Notes under the pieces: model-generated
Told to the model about the DNA's origin: nothing
What the model saw: only the letters and a program-made list of their open reading frames with translations
Databases searched by the model: none
Position numbers and translations under genes: made by a program
Assembly: GCF_024054565.1 (NCBI RefSeq)
Contig: NZ_JAMXLR010000015.1
Span: forward strand, 1 to 64,000
Direction: 5' to 3'
DNA length: 64,000 nucleotides
DNA from: Aeoliella straminimaris
Lineage (GTDB): Bacteria > Planctomycetota > Planctomycetia > Pirellulales > Lacipirellulaceae
Shown: piece after piece, positions 53,394 through 61,478 of the stretch
How positions within the stretch are numbered: the first letter of the stretch is position 1
Layout of the letters: each line of letters begins with the position of its first letter

Positions 53394-54041
53394 TTACTTC
53401 GCCGGCTTCTCGGAGGATTTCTTGGCTGGCTTCTCGTCGGGCTTGTCGGCCAGGGCCTCTTCGACGGCCGAGACCAGCTTCTTCGACTTCGGCCCGGTCA
53501 TCGAGCGGTAGTGGGCGATCACTTTGCCATCGCGGCCAATGAGGAACTTCTCGAAGTTCCATTTGATGTCGCTGCCAATGTTTGGCAGTTTCTCTTTGTC
53601 AGTCAGGTACTTGTACAGCGGCGCCTGATCTTCTTTGCCGCGTTTGACGTTTACCTTTTCGAGCATGTCGAACTCGACGCCGTACTTAGTTTCGCAGAAC
53701 GTGGCGATCTCCTCGGCGGTGCCGGGCTCCTGGCCACCAAACTGATTGCACGGCACTCCCACGATGGCCAGGCCTTGGTCACCATACTTCTCGTGCAGTT
53801 CTTCCAGGCCGGCGTACTGACCGGTGAAGCCGCACTTGCTGGCAACGTTCACCAACAGCACGACCTTGCCCTCGTACTTCTCGGCCAGGTGCACTTTTTC
53901 GCCGTCGAGCGTCTTCATGGTGAAGTCGAGCGCGGCAGGCCACTCTTTGTCCTGTGACTTATCGGTTTCGGCAGCAGTTGCCATGGTCTGGGTGCTCCAA
54001 ATGAAAGTGAGCGCAAGGGCGAGCGACAAAAGCATTCGCAT
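53394..54041 (-). CDS. Exported glutathione peroxidase-family protein
   Basis: A 215-residue peroxidase of the GPx family with signal peptide (LLSLALALTFIWSTQTMATA) from the ATG at 54041. Catalytic Cys70 is in NVASKCGFTGQY, the Gln of the triad is in GVPCNQFGGQEPG and the Trp in KWNFEKFLI. Bacterial members usually use thioredoxin rather than glutathione and reduce lipid or hydrogen peroxides. Bacterial GPx is normally about 160-180 residues; here a Lys/Pro/Ser tail (DKPDEKPAKKSSEKPAK) is added. Being exported, it would protect the envelope. A frame reaching 54179 is not needed. Confidence 0.92.
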   Translation of the reverse strand: MRMLLSLALALTFIWSTQTMATAAETDKSQDKEWPAALDFTMKTLDGEKVHLAEKYEGKVVLLVNVASKCGFTGQYAGLEELHEKYGDQGLAIVGVPCNQFGGQEPGTAEEIATFCETKYGVEFDMLEKVNVKRGKEDQAPLYKYLTDKEKLPNIGSDIKWNFEKFLIGRDGKVIAHYRSMTGPKSKKLVSAVEEALADKPDEKPAKKSSEKPAK

Positions 54042-54168
54042 GGATCGGTTCCTTGAGGAAAGGCGGGGGAGGCAGGGGGAATCGGCGCTGAAGAAAGTAT
54101 AGACGATCGGCTCGGCCCGACCACCGAAAACTTGGCCCAAACTACCGCACCACGTCGCCACACCAGGT

Positions 54169-55299
54169 TTAACGGACAACAGCGGCCCGAGCCTCGCGGA
54201 CCAGACGTTCGGCCTCCGCCGGCGTGTCGGCCACGGCCGTCAAGTGCCCCATCTTGCGGCCTTCGCGGGCGGTGTGCTTTCCGTAGAGGTGCAGCTCGAC
54301 ACCCGGGAACTGCTGCACGGCCTCCCAGTTCGGTTCGCCGGTGGCCCACAAGTCGCCCAACAAGTTGGCCATCGCCGCTGGTCGCGGGGCGGTCATCTCC
54401 GCCACCGGCAATCCGGCCACGGTGCGGGCTTGCTGAGCAAACTGGCTGGTCGAGCAGGCTTCGATGGTGAGGTGGCCTGAATTGTGCGGCCGGGGAGCAA
54501 TCTCGTTGACCATCACTTCGCCCGCGGGCGTTTCGAAGAATTCCACGCAGGCCAGGCCCACCAGGTCGATCTCCACGGCCACTTGCCGCGCCGCGTCGAT
54601 GGCGGCCCGCGCCGCTCGCTCGGGCGACTTGGCCGGGTAGACGCTCACGTCCAGGATGTGATTGGCGTGCGCGTTCTCCATCGGACCGAACGTGGCCATG
54701 TTGCCATCGGTGTCGCGGGCGACCAGCACCGAGATCTCTCGTTCGAACTCGATGAACTGTTCCAAGACGCACTTGTGCCGGCCCAGGTAGCTCCACGCCT
54801 TTTCGGTCTCGGCCGCCTGTTGGATGATGGTCTGGCCTTTGCCGTCGTAGCCGAACTTAGTGGTCTTGAGCACCGCCGGCGTGCCGAGTTCCTCCACGGC
54901 GGCATTGAGTTCGTCGGCCGAACGCACATTGCGAAACGGCGTGGTCGCAATGCCAGCCAGCGTCAGGAAACCCTTCTCGCGACTGCGATCCTGCACCGTG
55001 TAGAGCGCCTCGCCGGCCGGCCGCACCGGCACAAAATGGGCCGCCGCCTCGGCCGCCGCCACGGGCACGTTCTCGAACTCGAGCGTGGCCGCATCGATCG
55101 CTTGGGCGAACTTCGCAATCGCCTGAAAGTCGTGATAGTCGGCCACCGTGTGCTCGTCGGCCACCTGCGAGGCGGGGCAGTCCGACTCGGGGCAATAAAC
55201 GTGCACGCGGTATCCCAACTCTTGGGCCGCGGTGGCAAACATCTGACCAAGTTGGCCACCGCCAAAAACGCCGAGCGTGGAGTTGGGAGGGAGGGACAT
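54169..55299 (-). CDS. purK: N5-carboxyaminoimidazole ribonucleotide synthase
   Basis: A 376-residue ATP-grasp enzyme of purine synthesis that carboxylates AIR with bicarbonate and ATP. It begins LPPNSTLGVFGGGQLGQMFA, the normal PurK start with GGGQLG, has TTKFGYDGKGQTII (ATP-grasp loop) and the metal-binding GLACVEFFETPAGEVMVNEI and APRPHNSGHLTIEA. Length is standard. Its partner purE is not adjacent in this window, which differs from the usual purEK pair. It lies between the peroxidase and the GH71/99-like gene on the minus strand. Confidence 0.95.
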   Translation of the reverse strand: MSLPPNSTLGVFGGGQLGQMFATAAQELGYRVHVYCPESDCPASQVADEHTVADYHDFQAIAKFAQAIDAATLEFENVPVAAAEAAAHFVPVRPAGEALYTVQDRSREKGFLTLAGIATTPFRNVRSADELNAAVEELGTPAVLKTTKFGYDGKGQTIIQQAAETEKAWSYLGRHKCVLEQFIEFEREISVLVARDTDGNMATFGPMENAHANHILDVSVYPAKSPERAARAAIDAARQVAVEIDLVGLACVEFFETPAGEVMVNEIAPRPHNSGHLTIEACSTSQFAQQARTVAGLPVAEMTAPRPAAMANLLGDLWATGEPNWEAVQQFPGVELHLYGKHTAREGRKMGHLTAVADTPAEAERLVREARAAVVR

Positions 55300-55340
55300 G
55301 CGTGGGGGAGGCTGGGGGTTGGGGCTGGGAACTCGTTACC

Positions 55341-56630
55341 TTATCGCTCCGGCAACTCGCGGGTCAGTTTCCGCTCGCCGCGGAGCACTTCGCCCGCCTG
55401 GCCGGTGAGCCACAAGTAGTGATCGGCGGGCAGGCCTTCGTAAGTCAGGCACTCGAGCCCCACCGGTGGGCTACCCGAGCACTTGAAGATGGCGGTGCCT
55501 TCGTCGATCTCGTCGAACATGGCAACGTAAAGCATCTGGCCGCCGGCGTCCACGGCCCCATGCACCAGGCTCCAGTAGAACTTCCCTCCTTCGCGCGGAA
55601 TCCCGCCCAGCGGCGCCGGCTTCTTGAACTCGTGCCGGCTGAGGTTGTGCCAGCTGAAGCCCGGATACACCAGCGGCACGTAATCCACCCCACGCTCGCT
55701 GCACCAGGCCAGGTCGCCCGTAACCTGCTCGCGGTAGCGTCGCATTTCGCCCTCGGCGGTGGAATTGAATCGCCCCACCATCCATGGCAGTACGATGTCG
55801 GCCCGCTCGATCAGCTCATGCAGGTAGGCGTCGCTCGTGGTGTCGCGGTCGAGCGTGCGGAAGTAGGTCGGCACGCCCAGCATCACCGCACAGCCGCCGT
55901 ACTCGGGGTCGTGCTGCAAGAAGTCGAGCAGCTTCTCCAGGCCAATCTGGCGAATGTCGTACGGCCGATCGGGGAAGCCAACGCCCCAGATGGTCACCAG
56001 CGGCTGGCCTCGATGGTACAGGTAGGGTTGATCGTCGCCCCGCGAGGTGACGCGCAGTTCGTCGACCAGTTCCTTCCAATCCTGGATGATGCTCGCGCAG
56101 TCGCCCCCCGGCTCCAGGCCCGACAGGTCGTACATCACGGCCACCGCCCGGCCATGCTTGTCGGCGGCCTCCAAGGCGTGGCCCAGGATCACCCGCCCCT
56201 GAGCGCGCGACTCGGGCGTGCGGGTGACGCCAAAGAATCGCTGCATGAACGCTCCGTCGATGCCGTACTCTTTCATCCAGCGAAAGTGCGTGTCGACGGT
56301 GCTCTGGTCCCAACTGCTGAACACCCGAGCGGGCGTACCGTCCGCCATCTTAAACGGTGTCGGGTACGTCTTGGCGTACTCGCTCGTCTCGGGCCAGTAG
56401 TCGATCGTTACGTGCTGCGGATCGAACTTGCCGTCCCAACCGTAATGCACCCAACCCCGCTGCGAGCCATCGCCGTCGGCGCGAAACCAACCCTGATAGC
56501 CACACATCACGCGGCCGCGATACGAGGGATGCCGGGAAGTGGCCGAGTGCTTGGTTGCGCCACACGCCAGTGGCGCGGCAACGAGCAGCAGCAGACAAAC
56601 GGCGTGACGGAGTGCAGGGGTGGAACGCAT
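55341..56630 (-). CDS. Exported GH71/99-like glycoside hydrolase family protein
   Basis: A 429-residue exported protein starting at the ATG at 56630. The signal peptide is HAVCLLLLVAAPLACGA; a lipoprotein-type Cys is present but the position before it is Pro, so plain cleavage is more likely. The body starts RVMCGYQGWFRADGDGSQRG, the hallmark of the GH71/GH99-like barrel, and includes DYWPETSEYAKTYPTPFK, YLYHRGQPLVTIWGVGF and LVYPGFSWHN. Relatives act on mannans or related glycans, but no catalytic pair can be named safely here. The substrate is unknown. It is downstream of the kinase gene of the kai operon on the same strand, with a 245-base gap. Confidence 0.82.
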   Translation of the reverse strand: MRSTPALRHAVCLLLLVAAPLACGATKHSATSRHPSYRGRVMCGYQGWFRADGDGSQRGWVHYGWDGKFDPQHVTIDYWPETSEYAKTYPTPFKMADGTPARVFSSWDQSTVDTHFRWMKEYGIDGAFMQRFFGVTRTPESRAQGRVILGHALEAADKHGRAVAVMYDLSGLEPGGDCASIIQDWKELVDELRVTSRGDDQPYLYHRGQPLVTIWGVGFPDRPYDIRQIGLEKLLDFLQHDPEYGGCAVMLGVPTYFRTLDRDTTSDAYLHELIERADIVLPWMVGRFNSTAEGEMRRYREQVTGDLAWCSERGVDYVPLVYPGFSWHNLSRHEFKKPAPLGGIPREGGKFYWSLVHGAVDAGGQMLYVAMFDEIDEGTAIFKCSGSPPVGLECLTYEGLPADHYLWLTGQAGEVLRGERKLTRELPER

Positions 56631-56875
56631 GGCGGTTTCGCTTTTGTCTCGAGCGGGTATCAGCTTCCCGAAGCATGTCGCAGGAAGCGACAATGATTGC
56701 CGAGACGGTCCCAATTTCGATGAACCGCCTTTCGGGAGCACACACGTACTATAGCGTCGTGCCACGGAGCGGGCCAAACAGCACCTCCATTGAAGAACAT
56801 CAAACGAAGACACGCAGGTACGCAATGTCATCGGACCACGGGCGGCCGCCACGATGGATGGCCTGGCAGTGAACC

Positions 56876-58564
56876 TCAGCCCTGGCGACCGAGATGCCGA
56901 GCCACGGTCCGGATGAAGACGTCCTTGTTCAGGGGCTTGGTCACAAAATCAACGCAACCCGCTTGCAAACAGCGATCGCGATCCCCTTTCATGGCGTTCG
57001 CCGTAAGGGCCACGATCGGCCGATCAAACCCGCTGCTTCGCAGATGCCGGGTTGCTTCGTAGCCATCCATGTTAGGCATTTGCATGTCCATCACCACCAG
57101 ATCGAACGGCCTGCCGGCTCGTTGTTGGGCCGCCACTTCGGCAATGGCGTCGGCACCGTCGTTGGCCGTCGCGATCTCGGCCCCTGCCTCGGATAAAAAC
57201 CGGTCGGCGAGAAAGAGGATGTCACGTCGATCGTCCACAACCAATATGTGCCCTTCGAGACGAATGTCGTCGTTTGCAGTCGGTGGATCTGACGACTCGC
57301 GATCGAGCGGAGAGACCGTGACGAGTTCGCCGTGGCCATCGGCGTTGACGGTCAGCGTAAAGACACTTCCCTCACCGGGCTTGCTGCGGACGGCAATGTC
57401 GCCCCGCAAGGCATTAGCCAGCCGTCGGCAAATGGTCAGTCCCAAACCGGTCCCTCCCACCGAACGCGTGGCCGAGGCTTCGGCCTGTGTGAAGGGTTCG
57501 AACAGGGTTTGGATATCCTGTTCGGCGACGCCAATGCCCGAGTCGATCACGTCGAACTGCACGCGCGGCGGGGTGTCGATATACCGCACGGTTAACTGGA
57601 CATATCCGGTGTCGGTAAACTTGATGGCGTTGCTCAGCAGATTCAACAAGATCTGCCGGAGCCGCACGGGGTCGATATCTAACGTCGCCGGCACCCGTCC
57701 CTCATACTCTACCAGTAGAGGCAGCTTCTTTTGTTGGGCGCGAATCTGCATGAGCGACAGCACGTCGTGGACGAGTTCGGCCGTGGCGACACGTTCCGAC
57801 TCGATGGACATCCGGCCGGCGTCAATCTTCGACAAGTCGAGGATGTCGTTAATCACCTCGAGCAAAAAATGCCCATTCCTTCGAATCGTATCCACGCACT
57901 GGATGTTGTCCGGCTCCTGCAAATGCTCACCGAGAATGTCCGCGTACCCTAGTATGGCAGTCATCGGCGTGCGAATCTCGTGACTCATGTTCGCCAGAAA
58001 TTCGCCCCGCGACCTGGTAGCGGCTTCCGCTTGCTCACGGGCGAACTGCAGTGAGTGTTCAAACTCTTTCTTCTTGGTGATGTCGACATTCATGGCGACC
58101 CACTTGGTGACATGGCCGCCCGTGCTGCGGAGCGGCGCCGCGCGGAGATGAGTCCATGAACTGGTTCCATCGTGTCGGTCGAGGCGAAACTCGCACTCGA
58201 ACGATGCTTCCCGGCCGATGGCTGCCTGCCACTGCGCTTCCACCAACTGGCGGTCGTCCGGATGCACTGCTTGCAGCCAGCCCATGCCGAGTGAGTCTCC
58301 TGGAGCTTGCCCTGTGTATTCGAGCCAGGAACTCGACTCCTCGACAACGTTACCGTGGGCGTCGGCATCCCAGGTAGCCTGGGCCGTGCTTTCGACGAGC
58401 ACACGAAAGCGCTGCTCGCTCTCGCGGAGCTTCCGCTCCACTTCCCCCAGGCGGAGGAGCATGATTTGCTTGGCACCGACAACCGCGTCGACTTCCTGAT
58501 TGCGCAGGGCCTCAAAGGTGGCTTCGGCTTCTGCCAAGCGTTGCTGCAGATCGGTTGAGTCCAT
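56876..58564 (-). CDS. Hybrid histidine kinase (PAS-HisKA-HATPase-REC) of the kai operon
   Basis: A 562-residue cytoplasmic sensor kinase without membrane helices. The N-terminal coiled stretch (LQQRLAEAEATFEALRNQEV) is a common linker, followed by a PAS domain (about residues 48-165), HisKA with His195 in FLANMSHEIRTPM, HATPase with the N box LLSNAIKFT, G1 DSGIGV and G2 GGTGLGL, and a C-terminal receiver (from about 438) with Asp493 in VVMDMQMPNMDG and Lys543 in VTKPL. The start lies 7 bases after the kaiB stop, so it should be co-translated with kaiC-kaiB. It is a candidate output or input kinase of the Kai proteins, in the role of SasA, but with a PAS instead of a KaiB-like sensor. Confidence 0.92.
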   Translation of the reverse strand: MDSTDLQQRLAEAEATFEALRNQEVDAVVGAKQIMLLRLGEVERKLRESEQRFRVLVESTAQATWDADAHGNVVEESSSWLEYTGQAPGDSLGMGWLQAVHPDDRQLVEAQWQAAIGREASFECEFRLDRHDGTSSWTHLRAAPLRSTGGHVTKWVAMNVDITKKKEFEHSLQFAREQAEAATRSRGEFLANMSHEIRTPMTAILGYADILGEHLQEPDNIQCVDTIRRNGHFLLEVINDILDLSKIDAGRMSIESERVATAELVHDVLSLMQIRAQQKKLPLLVEYEGRVPATLDIDPVRLRQILLNLLSNAIKFTDTGYVQLTVRYIDTPPRVQFDVIDSGIGVAEQDIQTLFEPFTQAEASATRSVGGTGLGLTICRRLANALRGDIAVRSKPGEGSVFTLTVNADGHGELVTVSPLDRESSDPPTANDDIRLEGHILVVDDRRDILFLADRFLSEAGAEIATANDGADAIAEVAAQQRAGRPFDLVVMDMQMPNMDGYEATRHLRSSGFDRPIVALTANAMKGDRDRCLQAGCVDFVTKPLNKDVFIRTVARHLGRQG

Positions 58565-58571
58565 GGTGGAA

Positions 58572-58892
58572 TCAGTCTTCGCTTCTTCGGAGCCGCAACG
58601 CAGTGATGACAGTTTCCGTGTCCTTCAGTGTTCCCACTATCATCACCCGCGGAAGCGGATCGATCATTAATAAAGTAGGAGTTACCAGGACCCGATGCTC
58701 CAACGCGAATTCATATTCCTCCAGCACATCCACGTACTGCACTTGCACCTGACAGTCGTACGCGCTCGCCAGCAAATTTTCCAGGTTCCGTCGGGCCGCT
58801 ATGGAATTCGGCTCGCCCTCGGCCAGAAACAGAATTAGCTGCCGGGTTTCCGTTGTCTCGTTCGATGTTGGCATCGGATTCTCGACGCTCAT
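58572..58892 (-). CDS. kaiB: KaiB-family protein
   Basis: A 106-residue thioredoxin-fold protein of the KaiB family. The first 17 residues are an extra hydrophilic lead, then QLILFLAEGEPNSIAARRNL (strand 1 and helix 1, as in KaiB), QVQVQYVDVLEEYEFALEHR and the family's VLVTPTLLMIDPLPRVMIVG with the TPTL cis-Pro, then the last helix. In cyanobacteria KaiB switches fold and binds the KaiC CI ring to reset the clock. Its ATG overlaps the kaiC stop (ATGA, 58889-58892), so the two are translationally coupled. It is followed by the hybrid kinase. Confidence 0.93.
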   Translation of the reverse strand: MSVENPMPTSNETTETRQLILFLAEGEPNSIAARRNLENLLASAYDCQVQVQYVDVLEEYEFALEHRVLVTPTLLMIDPLPRVMIVGTLKDTETVITALRLRRSED

Positions 58893-60391
58893 GGTCCTGC
58901 CTCCTGTTGAGCAGAACCACGGGACTCAGTCTCTGCAATTTCGATGCCATGGTCGGTGATCTGGAACTGATGGTAGGCATGTGAGTGCCTGCACCCCCTG
59001 GATTTGATGATCAGCAGTCGCCGTCGGTGCTCGTCTGCCGGCCAGTCTTGTTCCAAAACGATCAACGCGTCGACCAGCGAAGAAATGCCCACCCCGCTGA
59101 TCGAGTTACTCGCGCTCTCGGGCGTGGTTTGATTCAAGTAAATGCAGGTAGTGCCCGTCGACCGGCAGTGGGTTAGCAGTCGCACCAGGAAATCGAAAGC
59201 CGCTTCCTCCGATCCCATGCGATTGCAGGCACTGATAGAGTCGACCACCAAGTGGTCCGGAGCGAATTGATCGATGGCTTGAAACAGGTACCAAAGATGC
59301 TCTTCCACGCCCGCTGATTCGGGCATGGTGGCGATGACCTTCAGCTGCCCCGCGTCCACGGCCGACTGCAGGTCGAGCCCCACGCTTTTCATGCTGGAAG
59401 TCAGACTATCGACGCTCTCTTCGAAATCGACATACAGCACTCGCTCCGATCGCTTGCAAGCTGCGAGCGCAAACTGGCTGGCGATGGTCGTCTTGCCCGC
59501 ACCCGTCGATCCGCCCACCAGCACGCACGAGCTTCGCAGGTAGCCACCCTCGAGCAGGGAATCCAACTTCGCAATACCGGTGGGCACCTTGCCTTTAATC
59601 CGCCGCCCCAATTGCGAACGCGTAATTGGCATCAGAGCGATACCACCGGTGGTAATCACGCACGGAAACTCGTTGCTCAAGAATCCCGATCCACGGTACT
59701 TGATCACTCGCAGTCGGCGAGTAGCAATTTGTCCCGCGACGCGATTGTCCAGATGCATGACGCAATCGGCCAGATACTCCAGGCGATCGTTGGAAGCCTG
59801 TTCTTCGTGGCCTGACTTGAGTGTCAGCAGGGCAGTTTGGGATTGCTCCCACAACCAATAGTGAAGCGCAAAGAGTTGCTCTTCCCGCTGGGCGTACGAT
59901 CTGAAAAGTCGCAGCAACACGTCGGCCGCGTCGACGGCGATTCGTTTGGCAGCCAGTTTCTCCACATGCCCGTCGAGAATTGCTAGCAAACCGCCGATGT
60001 CGAAACTGCCACTTTCGACAAACCTCACGGGCATGTCGGGTTGTATGATCGTCAACAGGCCCTGCTGCTCGAGCGGCTCGAGATCCCAGCCCAGGGCCCA
60101 TGCATTCTGCCGGAGAATATCGGCCCGCTCTTCGAAGGTGACGAAGATCCCCGGTTCTCCCTCCAGGGCGCCGCGATAGATGAACTCCAAAGCGAGAATG
60201 GTCTTTCCCGCTCCAGGCCCTCCACGCACCAGCGAAGTACGGCCCTTCGGCAACCCGCCTAGCAATATGTCATCGAGCCCCGCGATCCCCGTAGCGACCT
60301 TCGGTGGGTATCCAGCATGTGGATGTGGTGACTGATCAGCTGGCGGAGAGGCCATGAAGTCGAGGTGGTGTTGAGATCGCTGGGAAGACAT
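58889..60391 (-). CDS. kaiC: KaiC-family double-RecA ATPase/kinase
   Basis: A 500-residue KaiC, close to the cyanobacterial length of 519. CI has Walker A GPGAGKT (58-64) and the catalytic Glu pair 87/88 in FVTFEERADIL; CII has GSTGAGKT (294-301), Glu324/325 in VDFEESVDSL and Walker B LVVDS. The autophosphorylation loop reads SISGVGISSLVD: Ser437 and Ser438 align with cyanobacterial S431/T432 and Ser432 with T426. So ATPase and autokinase activities should both be kept. The ATG at 60391 may be preceded or replaced by the ATG at 60355. No KaiA is present. It is the first gene of kaiC-kaiB-kinase. Confidence 0.94.
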   Translation of the reverse strand: MSSQRSQHHLDFMASPPADQSPHPHAGYPPKVATGIAGLDDILLGGLPKGRTSLVRGGPGAGKTILALEFIYRGALEGEPGIFVTFEERADILRQNAWALGWDLEPLEQQGLLTIIQPDMPVRFVESGSFDIGGLLAILDGHVEKLAAKRIAVDAADVLLRLFRSYAQREEQLFALHYWLWEQSQTALLTLKSGHEEQASNDRLEYLADCVMHLDNRVAGQIATRRLRVIKYRGSGFLSNEFPCVITTGGIALMPITRSQLGRRIKGKVPTGIAKLDSLLEGGYLRSSCVLVGGSTGAGKTTIASQFALAACKRSERVLYVDFEESVDSLTSSMKSVGLDLQSAVDAGQLKVIATMPESAGVEEHLWYLFQAIDQFAPDHLVVDSISACNRMGSEEAAFDFLVRLLTHCRSTGTTCIYLNQTTPESASNSISGVGISSLVDALIVLEQDWPADEHRRRLLIIKSRGCRHSHAYHQFQITDHGIEIAETESRGSAQQEAGP

Positions 60392-60912
60392 GGAGTTACA
60401 GCCGGCAAACGCGCACGTTTCCCGTCGACCCCAGTTCCCGCACCAGATCGGGGTGTGAGCAAATTGTGGTGCTTTTGGCCGCTAATTGCAAGTAACGGGC
60501 AGGAATTGCCGTGTCACCAGAGCCGGCGGGCCTTTCGCCCGGAAATTCACGTCGCCAAAGTACCGGTCCACTCCGGCGGAACAGGCTTCTAGCAGCCCCT
60601 CCCCGAGTCGCCCTGGCAGAAGTCACCATGGCGGCAAACACTACGGCCACGTGCAAGCAACCTAACGTACGACACCCGATCGGTCGGGGCCACTCGCGTG
60701 GGATGGCCAATGACCGATCACCTGCAAATCGTTCAGACGCAGCCGAGTTGCGGCGGGTGAGTACCAGCCAAGCAAACAGCGCGGCGAAGTGCGAAGGTGG
60801 TACCTATGGCTATACTGACCACAGGGTTGATGAGGACGGGCCCCATTGTACCACGGCGCCGCGGCCCGCAGCGAAATGCCCGCGCCATGCAGTACCCTAC
60901 CCGAGGCCCACG
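60392..60912. other. Divergent spacer upstream of kaiC
   Basis: It separates kaiC (minus) from the broken membrane gene (plus). The open frames here have no protein character. The left part (60392-60520) should carry the kai promoter on the minus strand; CGCTAATTGCAAGTAACG near 60480 is the most AT-rich spot. No clear operator palindrome is seen. Confidence 0.35.
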
Positions 60913-61156
60913 ATGCCCGAACGATTCAAACACCTGGGCTTGGCGTTCGTCCTGCTGCTGGGCACGCTACTGTGGATCTGGATCCTAGCTCGCTCGTTGC
61001 GACAGGGATGGGTCCGCTTCAAAGGCGACGTTTACTACCTACTACCGCGACCAGACGCCGGTGAAATTCTGGGCGCTCATGGCGATGGCCGTCCTCTGGA
61101 TCGCAGGTCTAGCCTGCTGCACGATCTGGCAGCTGGTCCAGTTCTTCGACAGTTGA
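60913..61156 (+). pseudogene. Small two-helix membrane gene broken by a 7-bp tandem duplication
   Basis: From the ATG at 60913 the frame reads PERFKHLGLAFVLLLGTLLW and on to RFKGDVYY, then TACTACC occurs twice in tandem (61033-61039 and 61040-61046). Removing one copy gives YYRDQTPVKFWALMAMAVLW, then IAGLACCTIWQLVQFFDS and a stop at 61154-61156. The span is 78 codons plus 7 plus the stop, so one duplication accounts for the whole break. The restored 78-residue protein has two hydrophobic segments around a charged loop. As the sequence stands, the frame runs on without protein character to 61335. No family recognised. Confidence 0.75.
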
Positions 61157-61478
61157 AGGGCGCTGCCCCGCCATGCGCCAGTCCGCTTCCTGCTGGGGCA
61201 ATCGACGCCCAAGCCTGCCCTTTCGCCCTCGATTCCGGCTCCGATGCTGCAGCGTTGTTGCTATACTCAAGTTCTAATCGAGTAGCTTGCGTGGAAAGAG
61301 TTTTCTACGAGCCGGCGCATCCAAGGAGGAGCTGAGTGCCCTCCCATTGTGTGTGTTTTTCGCCCTGTTGCGCGCCGGTGGATTTTACTTTTCAATATCC
61401 ACCTGAGCGAGAGTCGGCCCCACGGATGCCGAATAGCCGCCTTGCTTACTCATCTCATTACCAACCAGGAGTCGGATC
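61157..61478. other. Intergenic region, no gene seen
   Basis: About 320 bases without a supported gene. It should hold the promoter of the operon starting at 61479; a ribosome binding site AGGAG lies about 10 bases before that ATG. Confidence 0.35.

Noticed and set aside
60511-61335. 274-codon plus-strand frame as one gene
   Set aside because: Only 60913-61046 is coding-like; the part before is spacer and the part after is out of frame following the 7-bp duplication.
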